In this document: positions 24,876-33,606 of the stretch, in pieces
Layout: the number at the start of each line of letters is the position of its first letter
Position numbering within the stretch: the first letter of the stretch is position 1
Source of the DNA: Methylomonas sp. AM2-LC
Lineage (GTDB): Bacteria; Pseudomonadota; Gammaproteobacteria; Methylococcales; Methylomonadaceae
Length of the DNA stretch: 64,000 nucleotides
NCBI RefSeq assembly: GCF_039904985.1
Contig: NZ_CP157005.1
Location: 4,111,501-4,175,500, forward strand
Reading direction: 5' to 3'
Program-made: the position numbers and the translations under genes
Notes under the pieces: model-generated
Seen by the model: the letters and a program-made list of their open reading frames with translations, nothing else
What the model was told of the DNA's origin: nothing
The model's database searches: none

Positions 24876-25594
24876 ATAATCACGTTATTCTAATTACCGG
24901 CGCTGGCGGCGGTTTGGGTAGTACTGCAGCACTGGCATTAGCCAAGCAAGGTGCACACATCATCCTGCTGGATAAAAACATTCCTAAACTTGAGAAAGTT
25001 TACGATGCCATTGTTGCCGCTAACGCACCAGAGCCTGTTCTGTACCCCTTTGATCTAGCTGGTGCAAACGAAGAACAGTATTTTGATCTCGCCGAGAGCA
25101 TAAAACAACGTTACGGTGCTTTACAGGGTGTTTTGCATGCTGCTGTTGAATTTAGTGCCTACACACCAATGGCTGCACATAAAACGCAGGACTGGGGGCA
25201 TACCTTAAACGTCAATTTGAATGCTCCTTTTTTATTAAGCAGAGTATTATTACCCGTGTTACAAAACAGTCCGCAAGCAACGATGGTATTTATCTCGGAC
25301 TCTGCTGCTCGGCAAGGCAAAGCCTATGCTGGAGCCTATGGAGTTTCCAAAATTGCTCTGGAAGGTTATGCCAAAATTCTGGCTGATGAGTTAGAGTCTA
25401 CTGGCAAAATTCGTGTCAACACGCTAGTGCCTGGCCCTATCGATTCGCCGTTACGAAAAAAAGCGTATCCAGCAGAGGATAAAACCCAGTTACCGACAAT
25501 GAATAGCCTTGAACCAGTGTTCGTATATTTATTTAGCTCCGCCAGCCTAGGTATCACTGGTCAAATAATTGACGTACAAACATTTACTTTTTAA
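24866..25594 (+). CDS. yciK: YciK-like short-chain dehydrogenase/reductase
   Basis: An SDR of about 242 residues. The NAD(P)-binding motif is TGAGGGLG near the N-terminus, the structural Asn lies in LNVNLNAPF, and the catalytic Ser and Tyr-x3-Lys are in FISDSAARQG and YGVSK. The substrate is unknown. The ATG at 24866 overlaps the phosphatase stop by ten bases; a start at 24848 would give a longer overlap. YciK follows ubiG/mupP in Pseudomonas as well. Confidence 0.88.
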   Translation: MSLNNHVILITGAGGGLGSTAALALAKQGAHIILLDKNIPKLEKVYDAIVAANAPEPVLYPFDLAGANEEQYFDLAESIKQRYGALQGVLHAAVEFSAYTPMAAHKTQDWGHTLNVNLNAPFLLSRVLLPVLQNSPQATMVFISDSAARQGKAYAGAYGVSKIALEGYAKILADELESTGKIRVNTLVPGPIDSPLRKKAYPAEDKTQLPTMNSLEPVFVYLFSSASLGITGQIIDVQTFTF

Positions 25595-25604
25595 GGAAAT
25601 CACC

Positions 25605-26153
25605 ATGGCAGATAGAGAAGTTGTATTTTTATCCCGTGATGTCAACATCGTCACCATTCCGGATGGGCATCAGGGTACCCTGAACAAAGGGCAAGAAGTA
25701 ACCATACATCAATCCCTGGGCAGTAACTATACTGTAATCACCGATTACGGACATATGGTACGTATTGCAGGTGTCGATGCAGATGCTCTGGGTAAAGAAG
25801 TACATGAACTACAAACCCTAGTAGCGGAATCCGACAGCAAAGCCGTGGAAAAAAATTGCTGGGAAGTGATGAAAACAGTCTATGATCCTGAAATTCCCGT
25901 CAACATTGTTGATTTAGGTTTAGTTTATGAATGTAGCGTTACCAGCAACAGCGAAGGAGGTAACGATGTGCATGTGCAAATGACATTAACTGCGCCAGGC
26001 TGTGGCATGGGTCCTGTCATTCAAGGCGATGTTGAAAAATCTATCCGGGTGCTACCTGGCGTTCGCTCTGTCAATGTCGAGGTAGTTCTTGATCCACCCT
26101 GGTCACGAGAAATGATGTCAGAAGTAGCACAGGTACAATTAGGATTATATTAA
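25605..26153 (+). CDS. sufT: SufT-like Fe-S cluster maturation protein (DUF59)
   Basis: A 182-residue protein with a short N-terminal beta domain (about 1-65) and a DUF59/MIP18 domain (about 80-175) containing YDPEIPVNIVDLGLVY, the LTAPGCGMGP loop with its conserved Cys, and the DPPWSREMM ending. SufT proteins help load Fe-S clusters into target enzymes. The start at 25605 follows AAGGAAAT eight bases upstream; the reading frame is open to 25569 but lies within yciK. No sufBCD genes are adjacent. Confidence 0.92.
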   Translation: MADREVVFLSRDVNIVTIPDGHQGTLNKGQEVTIHQSLGSNYTVITDYGHMVRIAGVDADALGKEVHELQTLVAESDSKAVEKNCWEVMKTVYDPEIPVNIVDLGLVYECSVTSNSEGGNDVHVQMTLTAPGCGMGPVIQGDVEKSIRVLPGVRSVNVEVVLDPPWSREMMSEVAQVQLGLY

Positions 26154-26201
26154 CCATGCGCGATCAATAGAACACCAGTCATCACTCACATTAATCAAGC
26201 G

Positions 26202-26224
26202 AAATGCCCGCCCGTCTGGCGTTT
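26202..26224 (+). terminator. Possible terminator of the ubiG-sufT operon
   Basis: A 7-bp stem, AAATGCC at 26202-26208 with GGCGTTT at 26218-26224 (one U-G wobble), a 9-base loop, then TTGCTCC. There is no long T-run, so this is a weak candidate. Confidence 0.35.
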
Positions 26225-26463
26225 TGCTCCGACAATTTAACTCGCACTCCCATTTCTGAAAACGCTATAGTTTATCTATATCTGCATGCAGAAGACATGT
26301 TTTACATCCCATAACCACACTATCCCTAGCGCGTAAAAATGCCAGTTTTTTGACTAGGGTTGTGGGCGGAAATTTTTTGCCGCTTACCTCTAAAGCGTTT
26401 TTTTTGACACGCAGACAGCCCTAGAGAAACACTATCCTCATGAAATAAATGCACTATTTTTTT
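26225..26463. other. Non-coding region before the flagellar operon
   Basis: No gene is seen on either strand. The stretch is rich in T- and A-runs. It holds an imperfect inverted repeat with arms CCCTAG (about 26332-26337) and CTAGGG (about 26354-26362). Because it lies directly upstream of a sigma-54 promoter, it is where enhancer sites for an NtrC-type flagellar activator would be expected, but I cannot identify one. Confidence 0.5.
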
Positions 26464-26478
26464 TGGCACAGTTACTGC
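26464..26478 (+). promoter_or_regulatory. Sigma-54 promoter of the flg operon
   Basis: TGGCAC at 26464-26469, five bases, then CTGC at 26475-26478 matches the RpoN consensus TGGCAC-N5-TTGC at all but one position with exact spacing. It is 33 bases before the flgB ATG. RpoN-dependent control of rod and hook genes is well known in polar-flagellated gammaproteobacteria. Confidence 0.82.
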
Positions 26479-26510
26479 TTTAAATATTGCAACGACTGGA
26501 GGTAATGACT

Positions 26511-26924
26511 ATGCCAATCAATTTTAATAGTGCTTTGGGGGTACACCCCCAAGCTTTGATGCTTAGAGAAAAACGGGGAGAAATTCTGGCCGCTAACTTA
26601 GCCAATGCGGATACCCCTGATTATAAAGCACGTGATCTCGATTTTAAGTCTGCTTTTAAACAAGCTTTAAGTCCTAATAACAGCGTAACCAGCGAAAGTA
26701 GTAGCTTGAAACTGACTAATAATGAACATTTGGCAGGACAACAAACCATGCTGGGTGCCACTTTAATGTACCGCAATCCTCAACAAAGCTCTTTAGATGG
26801 TAATACCGTGGAAGGACATATAGAACAAGCCAAATATGCTGAAAATTCGGTGCAATATGAAGCCAGTTTAAGTTTTTTAAAAGGCAATTTTTCCGATTTA
26901 TTGACAGCCATTAAAGGACAATAG
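26511..26924 (+). CDS. flgB: Flagellar basal body rod protein FlgB
   Basis: A 137-residue proximal rod subunit. The family N-terminus ALGVHPQALMLREKRGEILAANLANADTPDYKARD contains the conserved ANLAN-DTP-YK rod/hook signature. The ATG at 26511 is preferred because GGAGG at 26498-26502 is eight bases away; the ATG at 26505 would be only two bases from it. First gene of an uninterrupted flgBCDEFGHIJKL operon. flgA and flgM are not upstream, where sufT lies instead. Confidence 0.97.
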   Translation: MPINFNSALGVHPQALMLREKRGEILAANLANADTPDYKARDLDFKSAFKQALSPNNSVTSESSSLKLTNNEHLAGQQTMLGATLMYRNPQQSSLDGNTVEGHIEQAKYAENSVQYEASLSFLKGNFSDLLTAIKGQ

Positions 26925-26926
26925 TT

Positions 26927-27340
26927 ATGTCAGGTTTAAAAATATTTGATATTGCCGGTAGCGGCATGAACGCCCAAAATCTGAGACTTAATCTGGTGGC
27001 CAGCAATATTTCCAACGCCAATAGCGTCAGTAGTAGCTTGGATCAGGTTTATAAAGCACGCCAACCTATTTTTGCAACTGAAATGCAGAATGCTCTGAAT
27101 AAAAACTCAGCAAACGGCGTCAATGTACTGGGTGTAGTCGAGAGCCAAGCGCCTCCGGTCATGGAATATGCGCCCAATCACCCGCTAGCCGATGCAACGG
27201 GTTATATCTATAAACCCAATGTCAACAGCATAGAAGAGATGGCCAACATGATGTCGGCTTCACGTTCATACCAAAACAATATTGATGTGTTGAATACAGC
27301 CAAAACCATGCTTTTAGACACTTTAAAATTAGGACAATAG
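26927..27340 (+). CDS. flgC: Flagellar basal body rod protein FlgC
   Basis: A 137-residue proximal rod protein. It shows IAGSGMNAQNLRLNLVASNISNANS at the N-terminus and the C-terminal EEMANMMSASRSYQNNIDVLNTAK helix that packs in the rod. Two bases separate it from flgB. Length is normal. Confidence 0.97.
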   Translation: MSGLKIFDIAGSGMNAQNLRLNLVASNISNANSVSSSLDQVYKARQPIFATEMQNALNKNSANGVNVLGVVESQAPPVMEYAPNHPLADATGYIYKPNVNSIEEMANMMSASRSYQNNIDVLNTAKTMLLDTLKLGQ

Positions 27341-27349
27341 GATTTTATT

Positions 27350-28054
27350 ATGACTAGCAGTTTGCAAGATACCTTTAATAAATTAGGGCTGGCGACCACC
27401 ACATCGACTAGTTCGTCCTCTTCAACCAGCAAAACTAGCGGTAGTTCCAACACATTATCACAGTCTGATTTTCTGGCCTTGTTAACCAAACAATTAACCA
27501 CTCAAGATCCGACTAACCCAACGGATAGCAACGCCATGATTCAACAAATGGCTGAATTTAGTACCGTAACCGGTATTAACAGCTTGCTCACTTCATTTCA
27601 GGATTTATCAAAATCAATTACCTCTGACCAAACCATACAGGCTTCATCCTTGGTTGGACAGTATGTATATGCCCCAGTTAGTCAGGCGGTGCTCACGTCA
27701 GGAGGCAATGTTGATGGTTATTTCACTTTATCCAGTGCAGCGACCGATTCAACCTTAACCATTACCAATCACAGCACTGGCGCAACCGTTAAGCAAATTG
27801 ATCTAGGTTCACAAGCCGCAGGTCAGGTGGCATTTAACTGGGATGGCCTTGATAGCTCGGGCGCAGCTGCACCTACAGGCATTTATGACGTCAAAGTGAC
27901 CGCTATGGTAGGCGGAAAAAATACCGCACAGACAACCAACATCCGCTCACAAGTTAATAGTGTGACAGTAGGCACTGGTAGCAGCGGTTTGCAACTGAAT
28001 CTGGTCGGATTAGGATCATCAGTTCCCTTTAGTAGTATTTCAACCATCCAGTAA
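27350..28054 (+). CDS. flgD: Flagellar hook assembly scaffold FlgD
   Basis: A 234-residue hook-capping protein. The N-terminal conserved block LSQSDFLALLTKQLTTQDPTNPTDSNAMIQQMAEFSTV is present, followed by the beta-rich tudor/FnIII-like C-terminal half (about 90-225). FlgD caps the growing hook and is discarded when FlgK replaces it. The Ser/Thr-rich stretch at about 15-35 is a linker and varies in this family. Confidence 0.97.
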   Translation: MTSSLQDTFNKLGLATTTSTSSSSSTSKTSGSSNTLSQSDFLALLTKQLTTQDPTNPTDSNAMIQQMAEFSTVTGINSLLTSFQDLSKSITSDQTIQASSLVGQYVYAPVSQAVLTSGGNVDGYFTLSSAATDSTLTITNHSTGATVKQIDLGSQAAGQVAFNWDGLDSSGAAAPTGIYDVKVTAMVGGKNTAQTTNIRSQVNSVTVGTGSSGLQLNLVGLGSSVPFSSISTIQ

Positions 28055-28069
28055 TTGAGGAGAAAATTC

Positions 28070-29944
28070 ATGACTTTTTCTACTGCTTTAAGCGGCCTAA
28101 ATGCTGCAAATAATGATCTTTCGGTAACGGGTAACAACATTGCCAACTCAAACACCGATGGCTTTAAAAAATCTCGCTCTGAATTTGCCGATGTTTATGC
28201 ATCAAGTGTCGGCGGTGTCAGTAAAATAACGCCGGGTTCTGGGGTAAGTGTCGCCAATGATGCCCAACAATTTATTCAAGGCACCTTACAGAGTACCAGT
28301 AACAATTTGGATATGGCCATCAGTGGAGGCGGATTTTTTACCCTGGCACAAAGCCCGACTAATACCAATAATTTATCCTATTCTCGAGACGGCGAGTTTC
28401 AGCTGGATAAGGACGGTTATCTGGTAAACAATCAGGGTAACGCTGTATTGGCTTATGCCCCCAATGGCACCACAGTAGCGGCAGGTTTTAGTACGGGTGT
28501 ACTGCAACCCGTGCAAATAAATACCCTTACCGGCCCGCCTACACCGTCAAGCACCATTAGCCTGAATGTCAATTTAAACGCCAGTTCTACACAACCTTCT
28601 CCACCTGTGCCTACCAGTACAGTCAAATTGGGCCTCACTCTGAATGGCACCGACGCAGCACCAGCCAATTCCACGTTTAGCCCAACGGATGCTACCAGTT
28701 ATAATTCAATGACAACAACCACTGTCAATGATTCACAAGGTAATCCGCAGACGCTTTCCAGCTATTTTGTTTATACTGGAGCCGATGCCAATGGTAATAT
28801 TGCCTACACTGTTCACAACTTTATCAGTGACCCTAACACACCTAATGTGCTAACTGAACTGAGTGCTGGCCCCTTTACTTCACCGCCAACAACAGTAACA
28901 GCATCGACGCCGCCAACTACCGGCACCTTAACCTTCGACCCGACATCCGGCGCGCTTGTTTCACCAGCAACAGGTGAATTTTCTTTATCTGCCTATTCGG
29001 CAACACCTAGCACTGGTGCTAAGCCTCTTACCATTAGCAATCTTAACTTTTCTGGCACACAATTCACAGGCTCTGCCTTTGCTGTTAACTCTAAAACACA
29101 AAACGGTGTGCCTACTGGACAAGCCCCATTTAACCCAGCTAATTCTTCAACCTATAATTCACAGACATCTGTGACTATCTATGACTCGCTGGGCTCACCT
29201 CATATTGTTACCACCTATTTTGTCAATGTTGGTTCACGACTGGATTCTTCAGGAAATTCGGTAACCGATTGGGATGCATACCACTATATCAGCGACCCAG
29301 CTACGCCTACCGTACAAACCCCATTAAACGCCACACCAATAGGCACATCTACCAGCACAGCGACAGTACCGGCAGCGACGGCTACGACACCGATTCCTGG
29401 TGATTTAACCTTTAGTTCGTCCGGTAAAATCATCTCACCTTCAGGTGGTAATTTTGCATTATCTTCCTACACAATTAATCCGCCTACTGGTGCAGCACCG
29501 ATTACCATTAGCAATATGAATTACACTGGTTCAACACAGGTACAACAAGCATTCAGTGTTAACGGTCAAACCCAAAATGGTTTACCTGCTGGACAGTTAA
29601 CCGGGGTTAGCATAGACATTACCGGAGTAATATCCGCTAACTTTAGCAACGGTGGCTCTTTGCCATTAGGACAAGTTGCCATTTCAAATTTCTCGAATAC
29701 CAATGGATTATCAAAAGTGGGTAGCACCAGCTGGAAACAAAGTGCTTCATCAGGTCCTGCGACTCTGGGTGTAGCAGGATCAGGCAGCTTAGGTACCATT
29801 GAAGCGGGGTCGGTTGAAACATCAAATGTTAATTTATCTAACGAATTAGTGAATCTGATAGTTGCTCAACAAGCTTATCAGGCAAACGCCAAGACGATTA
29901 CGACAGAAAATAACATTATGACCAGTATCTTGCAAATTGCTTAA
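28070..29944 (+). CDS. flgE: Flagellar hook protein FlgE, enlarged
   Basis: A 624-residue hook subunit, clearly longer than the roughly 400 residues usual in enteric bacteria. The N-terminal FSTALSGLNAAN and GNNIANSNTDGFKKS and the C-terminal VNLSNELVNLIVAQQAYQAN helices are canonical. The extra length comes from a second copy of the D2-type beta domain: residues about 205-350 and 355-509 share the order YNS, DS-G-P, TYF or SYF, ISDP-TP, LTF, SGG or ATG-F-LS-Y, then ISN and TQNG-P-GQ. The ATG at 28070 follows GAGGAGA. Ser/Thr-rich surface composition is normal for hook proteins. Confidence 0.96.
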   Translation: MTFSTALSGLNAANNDLSVTGNNIANSNTDGFKKSRSEFADVYASSVGGVSKITPGSGVSVANDAQQFIQGTLQSTSNNLDMAISGGGFFTLAQSPTNTNNLSYSRDGEFQLDKDGYLVNNQGNAVLAYAPNGTTVAAGFSTGVLQPVQINTLTGPPTPSSTISLNVNLNASSTQPSPPVPTSTVKLGLTLNGTDAAPANSTFSPTDATSYNSMTTTTVNDSQGNPQTLSSYFVYTGADANGNIAYTVHNFISDPNTPNVLTELSAGPFTSPPTTVTASTPPTTGTLTFDPTSGALVSPATGEFSLSAYSATPSTGAKPLTISNLNFSGTQFTGSAFAVNSKTQNGVPTGQAPFNPANSSTYNSQTSVTIYDSLGSPHIVTTYFVNVGSRLDSSGNSVTDWDAYHYISDPATPTVQTPLNATPIGTSTSTATVPAATATTPIPGDLTFSSSGKIISPSGGNFALSSYTINPPTGAAPITISNMNYTGSTQVQQAFSVNGQTQNGLPAGQLTGVSIDITGVISANFSNGGSLPLGQVAISNFSNTNGLSKVGSTSWKQSASSGPATLGVAGSGSLGTIEAGSVETSNVNLSNELVNLIVAQQAYQANAKTITTENNIMTSILQIA

Positions 29945-29976
29945 TTCATTGTATCTGACCATTTAGAGAGTACGTT

Positions 29977-30720
29977 ATGGATCGAAGTTTATATGTGGCA
30001 ATGAATGGTGCTAAACAAACCATGCTGGCACAAACCGCAAACGCCAACAATCTGGCTAATGGTCAGACTACAGCGTTTAAAGCGGATTTCGAGCAGTTTC
30101 GCGCCATGCCAGCCTTTGGTCCAGGCTATCCTGCACGTGTCTTTACCATGACGGAGCGTCCGGGTACAAATTTAGCTACAGGCACTCTTCAGACTACAGG
30201 ACGTGATTTGGACATCGCTATTGATGGAAAAGGCTGGCTTGCAGTAAAAACTAAAGATGGAACCGAAGCCTATACGCGTGCAGGAGATTTAAAATTGACT
30301 CCAGAGGGAATGCTGCAAAACAGTAATGGCTTACCAATACTGAACGATTCAGGCAATCCGATAGTGATACCCCCTACGCGAAAAATTGCTATTGGAAGCG
30401 ATGGTACCATCAGTACCATCGCTCAAGGAGCAACAGCCAATAGTACTGCCATTCTTGATCGTATCAAGCTGGTAAATCCTGATCCCAGTATGCTGGAAAA
30501 ACGCTCGGATGGCTTAATGTATAGAAAACAAGTGGGGTTAACAGTAGCAGATCCCAATGTCAAATTAGTACAGGGCTCATTAGAAAGCAGTAATGTCAAT
30601 GTTATGTCGGCTATGGTAGAAATGCTTGAATTATCAAAACACTATGAATTGCAAGTAAAAGCCATGAAGAGTGCAGATGACAATGCAGCAGCATCGGCCG
30701 CTTTAGTAAAGTTGGCATAG
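29977..30720 (+). CDS. flgF: Flagellar basal body rod protein FlgF
   Basis: A 247-residue distal/proximal rod protein. It begins MDRSLYVAMNGAKQTM with NANNLANGQTTAFKAD, has the FlgE/F/G core TTGRDLDIAIDGKGWLAV and YTRAGDLKL, and ends with the SSNVNVMSAMVEMLELSKHYELQ helix. It sits between flgE and flgG in the usual order. Confidence 0.97.
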   Translation: MDRSLYVAMNGAKQTMLAQTANANNLANGQTTAFKADFEQFRAMPAFGPGYPARVFTMTERPGTNLATGTLQTTGRDLDIAIDGKGWLAVKTKDGTEAYTRAGDLKLTPEGMLQNSNGLPILNDSGNPIVIPPTRKIAIGSDGTISTIAQGATANSTAILDRIKLVNPDPSMLEKRSDGLMYRKQVGLTVADPNVKLVQGSLESSNVNVMSAMVEMLELSKHYELQVKAMKSADDNAAASAALVKLA

Positions 30721-30773
30721 GATATGCTTGATTTACGATGTGACGAAATTTTGTCAATCTTTAGGAGAGTATC

Positions 30774-31562
30774 ATGACAGAGCGTGCATTATGGGTCGCC
30801 AAAACAGGCTTGGACGCCCAACAAACTCGAATGGCTGTAATTTCTAATAATATAGCCAACGTCAATACCACTGGATTTAAATCGGATCGACCCATTTTTC
30901 AAGATTTGATGTATCAAAATATACGTCAGTCTGGCGGACAAACTTCGCAGAACACTCAGCTACCCACAGGCTTGCAATTGGGAACGGGTGTTAGATCTGT
31001 CGCCACGGAAAAAATCCACACCCAGGGTAACATTCAGCAAACCGGAAACTCACTTGACGTCGCTATCAGTGGCCAAGGTTTTTTTCAGATATTAATGCCA
31101 AACGGTGACACCAACTATACTCGGGACGGGACTTTTCAGTTGGATTCTACCGGGCAAATTGTCAACTCTGCAGGCATACCTTTATCGCCCAGCATTACCG
31201 TGCCGCAAGATGCATTGAGCATTACTATTGGGCAAGATGGCACTGTCAGTGTTACCCAGCCTAATTCAGCGGCCGCCAATCAAATAGGCCAAATTCAAAC
31301 CGCTGCGTTTATCAATCCAGCGGGCTTAGAACCTATTGGCGACAACCTTTACAGCGAAACAGTAGCCAGCGGTACACCAACCATAGGCACGCCTAGTGAA
31401 AATCAATTCGGCGCTTTAACGCAGGGAGCTTTGGAAACTTCGAATGTCAATATCGTCGAAGAAATGGTAAACATGATCGAAACGCAACGCGCCTATGAAG
31501 TCAATTCCAAGGCGATTTCCACTACCGATCAAATGCTATCGTTTGCTACCCAAAACCTCTAA
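30774..31562 (+). CDS. flgG: Flagellar distal rod protein FlgG
   Basis: A 262-residue distal rod protein. It has the N-terminal [35 protein letters not shown], the [16 protein letters not shown] core, [10 protein letters not shown] and the C-terminal [27 protein letters not shown]. The length matches the E. coli protein closely. A GGAGAG ribosome site precedes the ATG. Confidence 0.98.
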   Translation: MTERALWVAKTGLDAQQTRMAVISNNIANVNTTGFKSDRPIFQDLMYQNIRQSGGQTSQNTQLPTGLQLGTGVRSVATEKIHTQGNIQQTGNSLDVAISGQGFFQILMPNGDTNYTRDGTFQLDSTGQIVNSAGIPLSPSITVPQDALSITIGQDGTVSVTQPNSAAANQIGQIQTAAFINPAGLEPIGDNLYSETVASGTPTIGTPSENQFGALTQGALETSNVNIVEEMVNMIETQRAYEVNSKAISTTDQMLSFATQNL

Positions 31563-31578
31563 TGCACAGTCAATCATC

Positions 31579-32292
31579 ATGAACGCAACCATGCAATTTA
31601 AACATCTTAAGTCCGGCAAATTATTGCCACTGACACTATTGATGCTAGTTTTGATGGGATGCGATACTTTACCCAAACGCGATCCTGACTTTGCTCCCGT
31701 ACAACCTGCTGATTTGCGCCCCCCCCAACAGAATAATGGCGCAATTTATCAGGCAGGATACGATATGCGCCTATTTGAAGATATTAAGTCTCGACGCGTT
31801 GGTGACATATTGACCGTAACTTTAGTCGAAGCAACTGCGGCAAAAAAACAAGCCGATATGAAAGCTGACAAAAACAGCGGCTTAACTACTTCTGGCTCGG
31901 TACCCTCTTTATTTGGCTTGGCCGGCCAAGCCTTATTAGGTGCTAATTCGGCAGTTACAGGTAAATACACGATAGACAGAACCAATCAAGGTACAGGTAA
32001 AGCCGATCAAAGCAACAGCTTAACGGGTGGCATTAGCGTTACCGTCGTAGAAGTTTTACCCAATGGCAATTTACGCGTACGTGGTGAAAAACGCGTAACG
32101 TTGAATGATGGCAGTGAATATATCCGCGTATCAGGCATTGTGCGCCCTATAGATGTGAGTGTGTCCAATACCATTCCATCAACTCTGATAGCCGATGCAA
32201 CCATCATGTATACCGGAGACGGAAATATGGCCGATACCAATAAAGCGGGTTGGTTTACACGCATTGTTAACAGCCCATGGTTCCCTTTCTAA
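31579..32292 (+). CDS. flgH: Flagellar L-ring lipoprotein FlgH
   Basis: A 237-residue outer-membrane ring protein. The start at 31579 gives a lipoprotein signal with lipobox LVLMGC, placing the acylated Cys at about residue 24. FlgH blocks seen are GAIYQAGYDMRLFEDIKSRRVGDILTV, VVEVLPNGNLRVRGEKRVTLNDGSEYIRVSGIVRP and the C-terminal WFTRIV. An open frame reaches back to 31495 inside flgG but lacks a signal peptide. Confidence 0.96.
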   Translation: MNATMQFKHLKSGKLLPLTLLMLVLMGCDTLPKRDPDFAPVQPADLRPPQQNNGAIYQAGYDMRLFEDIKSRRVGDILTVTLVEATAAKKQADMKADKNSGLTTSGSVPSLFGLAGQALLGANSAVTGKYTIDRTNQGTGKADQSNSLTGGISVTVVEVLPNGNLRVRGEKRVTLNDGSEYIRVSGIVRPIDVSVSNTIPSTLIADATIMYTGDGNMADTNKAGWFTRIVNSPWFPF

Positions 32293-32479
32293 ACTGAAAG
32301 TACAACTGACATCTAAATTTTTAACCACAAAAACAGGATATAGGCACAGTTTCATAGACATACTGTAACGATAATGATCAGTTAATCTTATTCACAGCAT
32401 CTGCTGGTTAAGAGTCTATTGCCACCCATTCACAAATGGCTGATGTTATGTTTTATACAATAAACAGGAAGCAAAGCTC

Positions 32480-33571
32480 ATGCACAAAATTACTATAAGC
32501 TTGATATTACTGTTAGCTTATCAAAACGCTAGTGCCGAACGCATTAAAGATCTGGCTTCGGTAGCGGGAGTACGCACTAATCAATTGGTTGGTTACGGTG
32601 TTGTCACTGGTTTAACTAAAACCGGGGACAATACCTCAAAATTCATCCCACAAAGCTTGGTAAGCATGATGGGGCATATGGGATTAACTTTGCCGTCTGG
32701 CACCGACCCAAAAACTAAAAACTCTGCTTTTGTCAGTGTAAGTGCGGATTTACCGCCTTTTGCCAAACCAGGACAAAAGATTGATGTCACTGTTTCTTCG
32801 ATTGGTGACGCCAAAAGCTTGCGAGGAGGCTCTTTACTGATGAGCCCCTTACGTGGAGCAGACGGCAAAATTTATGCGGTGGCACAAGGCAATCTAATTG
32901 TAAACGGATTAAGTGCCGCAGGTTTGGACGGCTCTAAAGTTACTGTAAATAATCCTTTAGTAGGACGTATACCCGGTGGAGCGACTGTTGAACAATCCGT
33001 TCCCACTTCTTTCGATCAGCCTGGCGATTTAGTGTTTAATTTAAACACCAATGATTTTACCACTGCTAACAGTATGGCTGCTGCCATCAATAAAACCTTA
33101 GGTTCAGAAACGGCGAAAGCCTTAGATGGCGGTTCTGTGGTGGTCGCCTCCCCGGCTAATGTCACACAGCGAGTCAGTTTCGTTTCAGTCATTGAAAATA
33201 TTGAAGTAACCCCCGATGCCGCTCCCGCTAAAGTCATTGTTAACTCAAGAACCGGAACGGTCATAATAAACAACAAGGTCAGAATACAATCGGCTGCGGT
33301 GTCTCATGGCAGTTTGACCGTCACCATCAGTGAAAACCCTCAGGTTAGCCAACCCAATGCCTTATCCAACGGCACAACCACTGTCACTCCACAATCAGAT
33401 GTTTCTGTAAAAGAAGATAAAAATCGTATGTTTGTGTTTAACGCTGGCGTATCGCTGGATGAAATTGTTGATGCAGTAAATGCGGTCGGAGCCGGACCCA
33501 GCGACTTAGTAGCCATTCTTGAAGCGTTGAAAAGTGCTGGCGCTATGCAAGCAGAATTAATCGTTATTTAA
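32480..33571 (+). CDS. flgI: Flagellar P-ring protein FlgI
   Basis: A 363-residue periplasmic ring protein with a Sec signal peptide ending ASA (cleavage before Glu20). Conserved blocks are ERIKDLASVAGVRTNQLVGYGVVTGL, TGDNT, PFAKPGQKIDVTVSSIGDAKSLRGG and the terminal IVDAVNAVGAGPSDLVAILEALKSAGA. It is separated from flgH by 187 non-coding bases, the largest gap in the operon, in which I see no clear second promoter. Confidence 0.98.
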   Translation: MHKITISLILLLAYQNASAERIKDLASVAGVRTNQLVGYGVVTGLTKTGDNTSKFIPQSLVSMMGHMGLTLPSGTDPKTKNSAFVSVSADLPPFAKPGQKIDVTVSSIGDAKSLRGGSLLMSPLRGADGKIYAVAQGNLIVNGLSAAGLDGSKVTVNNPLVGRIPGGATVEQSVPTSFDQPGDLVFNLNTNDFTTANSMAAAINKTLGSETAKALDGGSVVVASPANVTQRVSFVSVIENIEVTPDAAPAKVIVNSRTGTVIINNKVRIQSAAVSHGSLTVTISENPQVSQPNALSNGTTTVTPQSDVSVKEDKNRMFVFNAGVSLDEIVDAVNAVGAGPSDLVAILEALKSAGAMQAELIVI

Positions 33572-33606
33572 ACGGCTTACCTTTTGCAGTTATTTAGGAG
33601 ATTGAC

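Noticed and set aside
26332..26362. CCCTAG/CTAGGG inverted repeat as terminator or operator
   Set aside because: The loop is about 20 bases, the flanking pairing is imperfect and there is no T-run; not enough to name a function.
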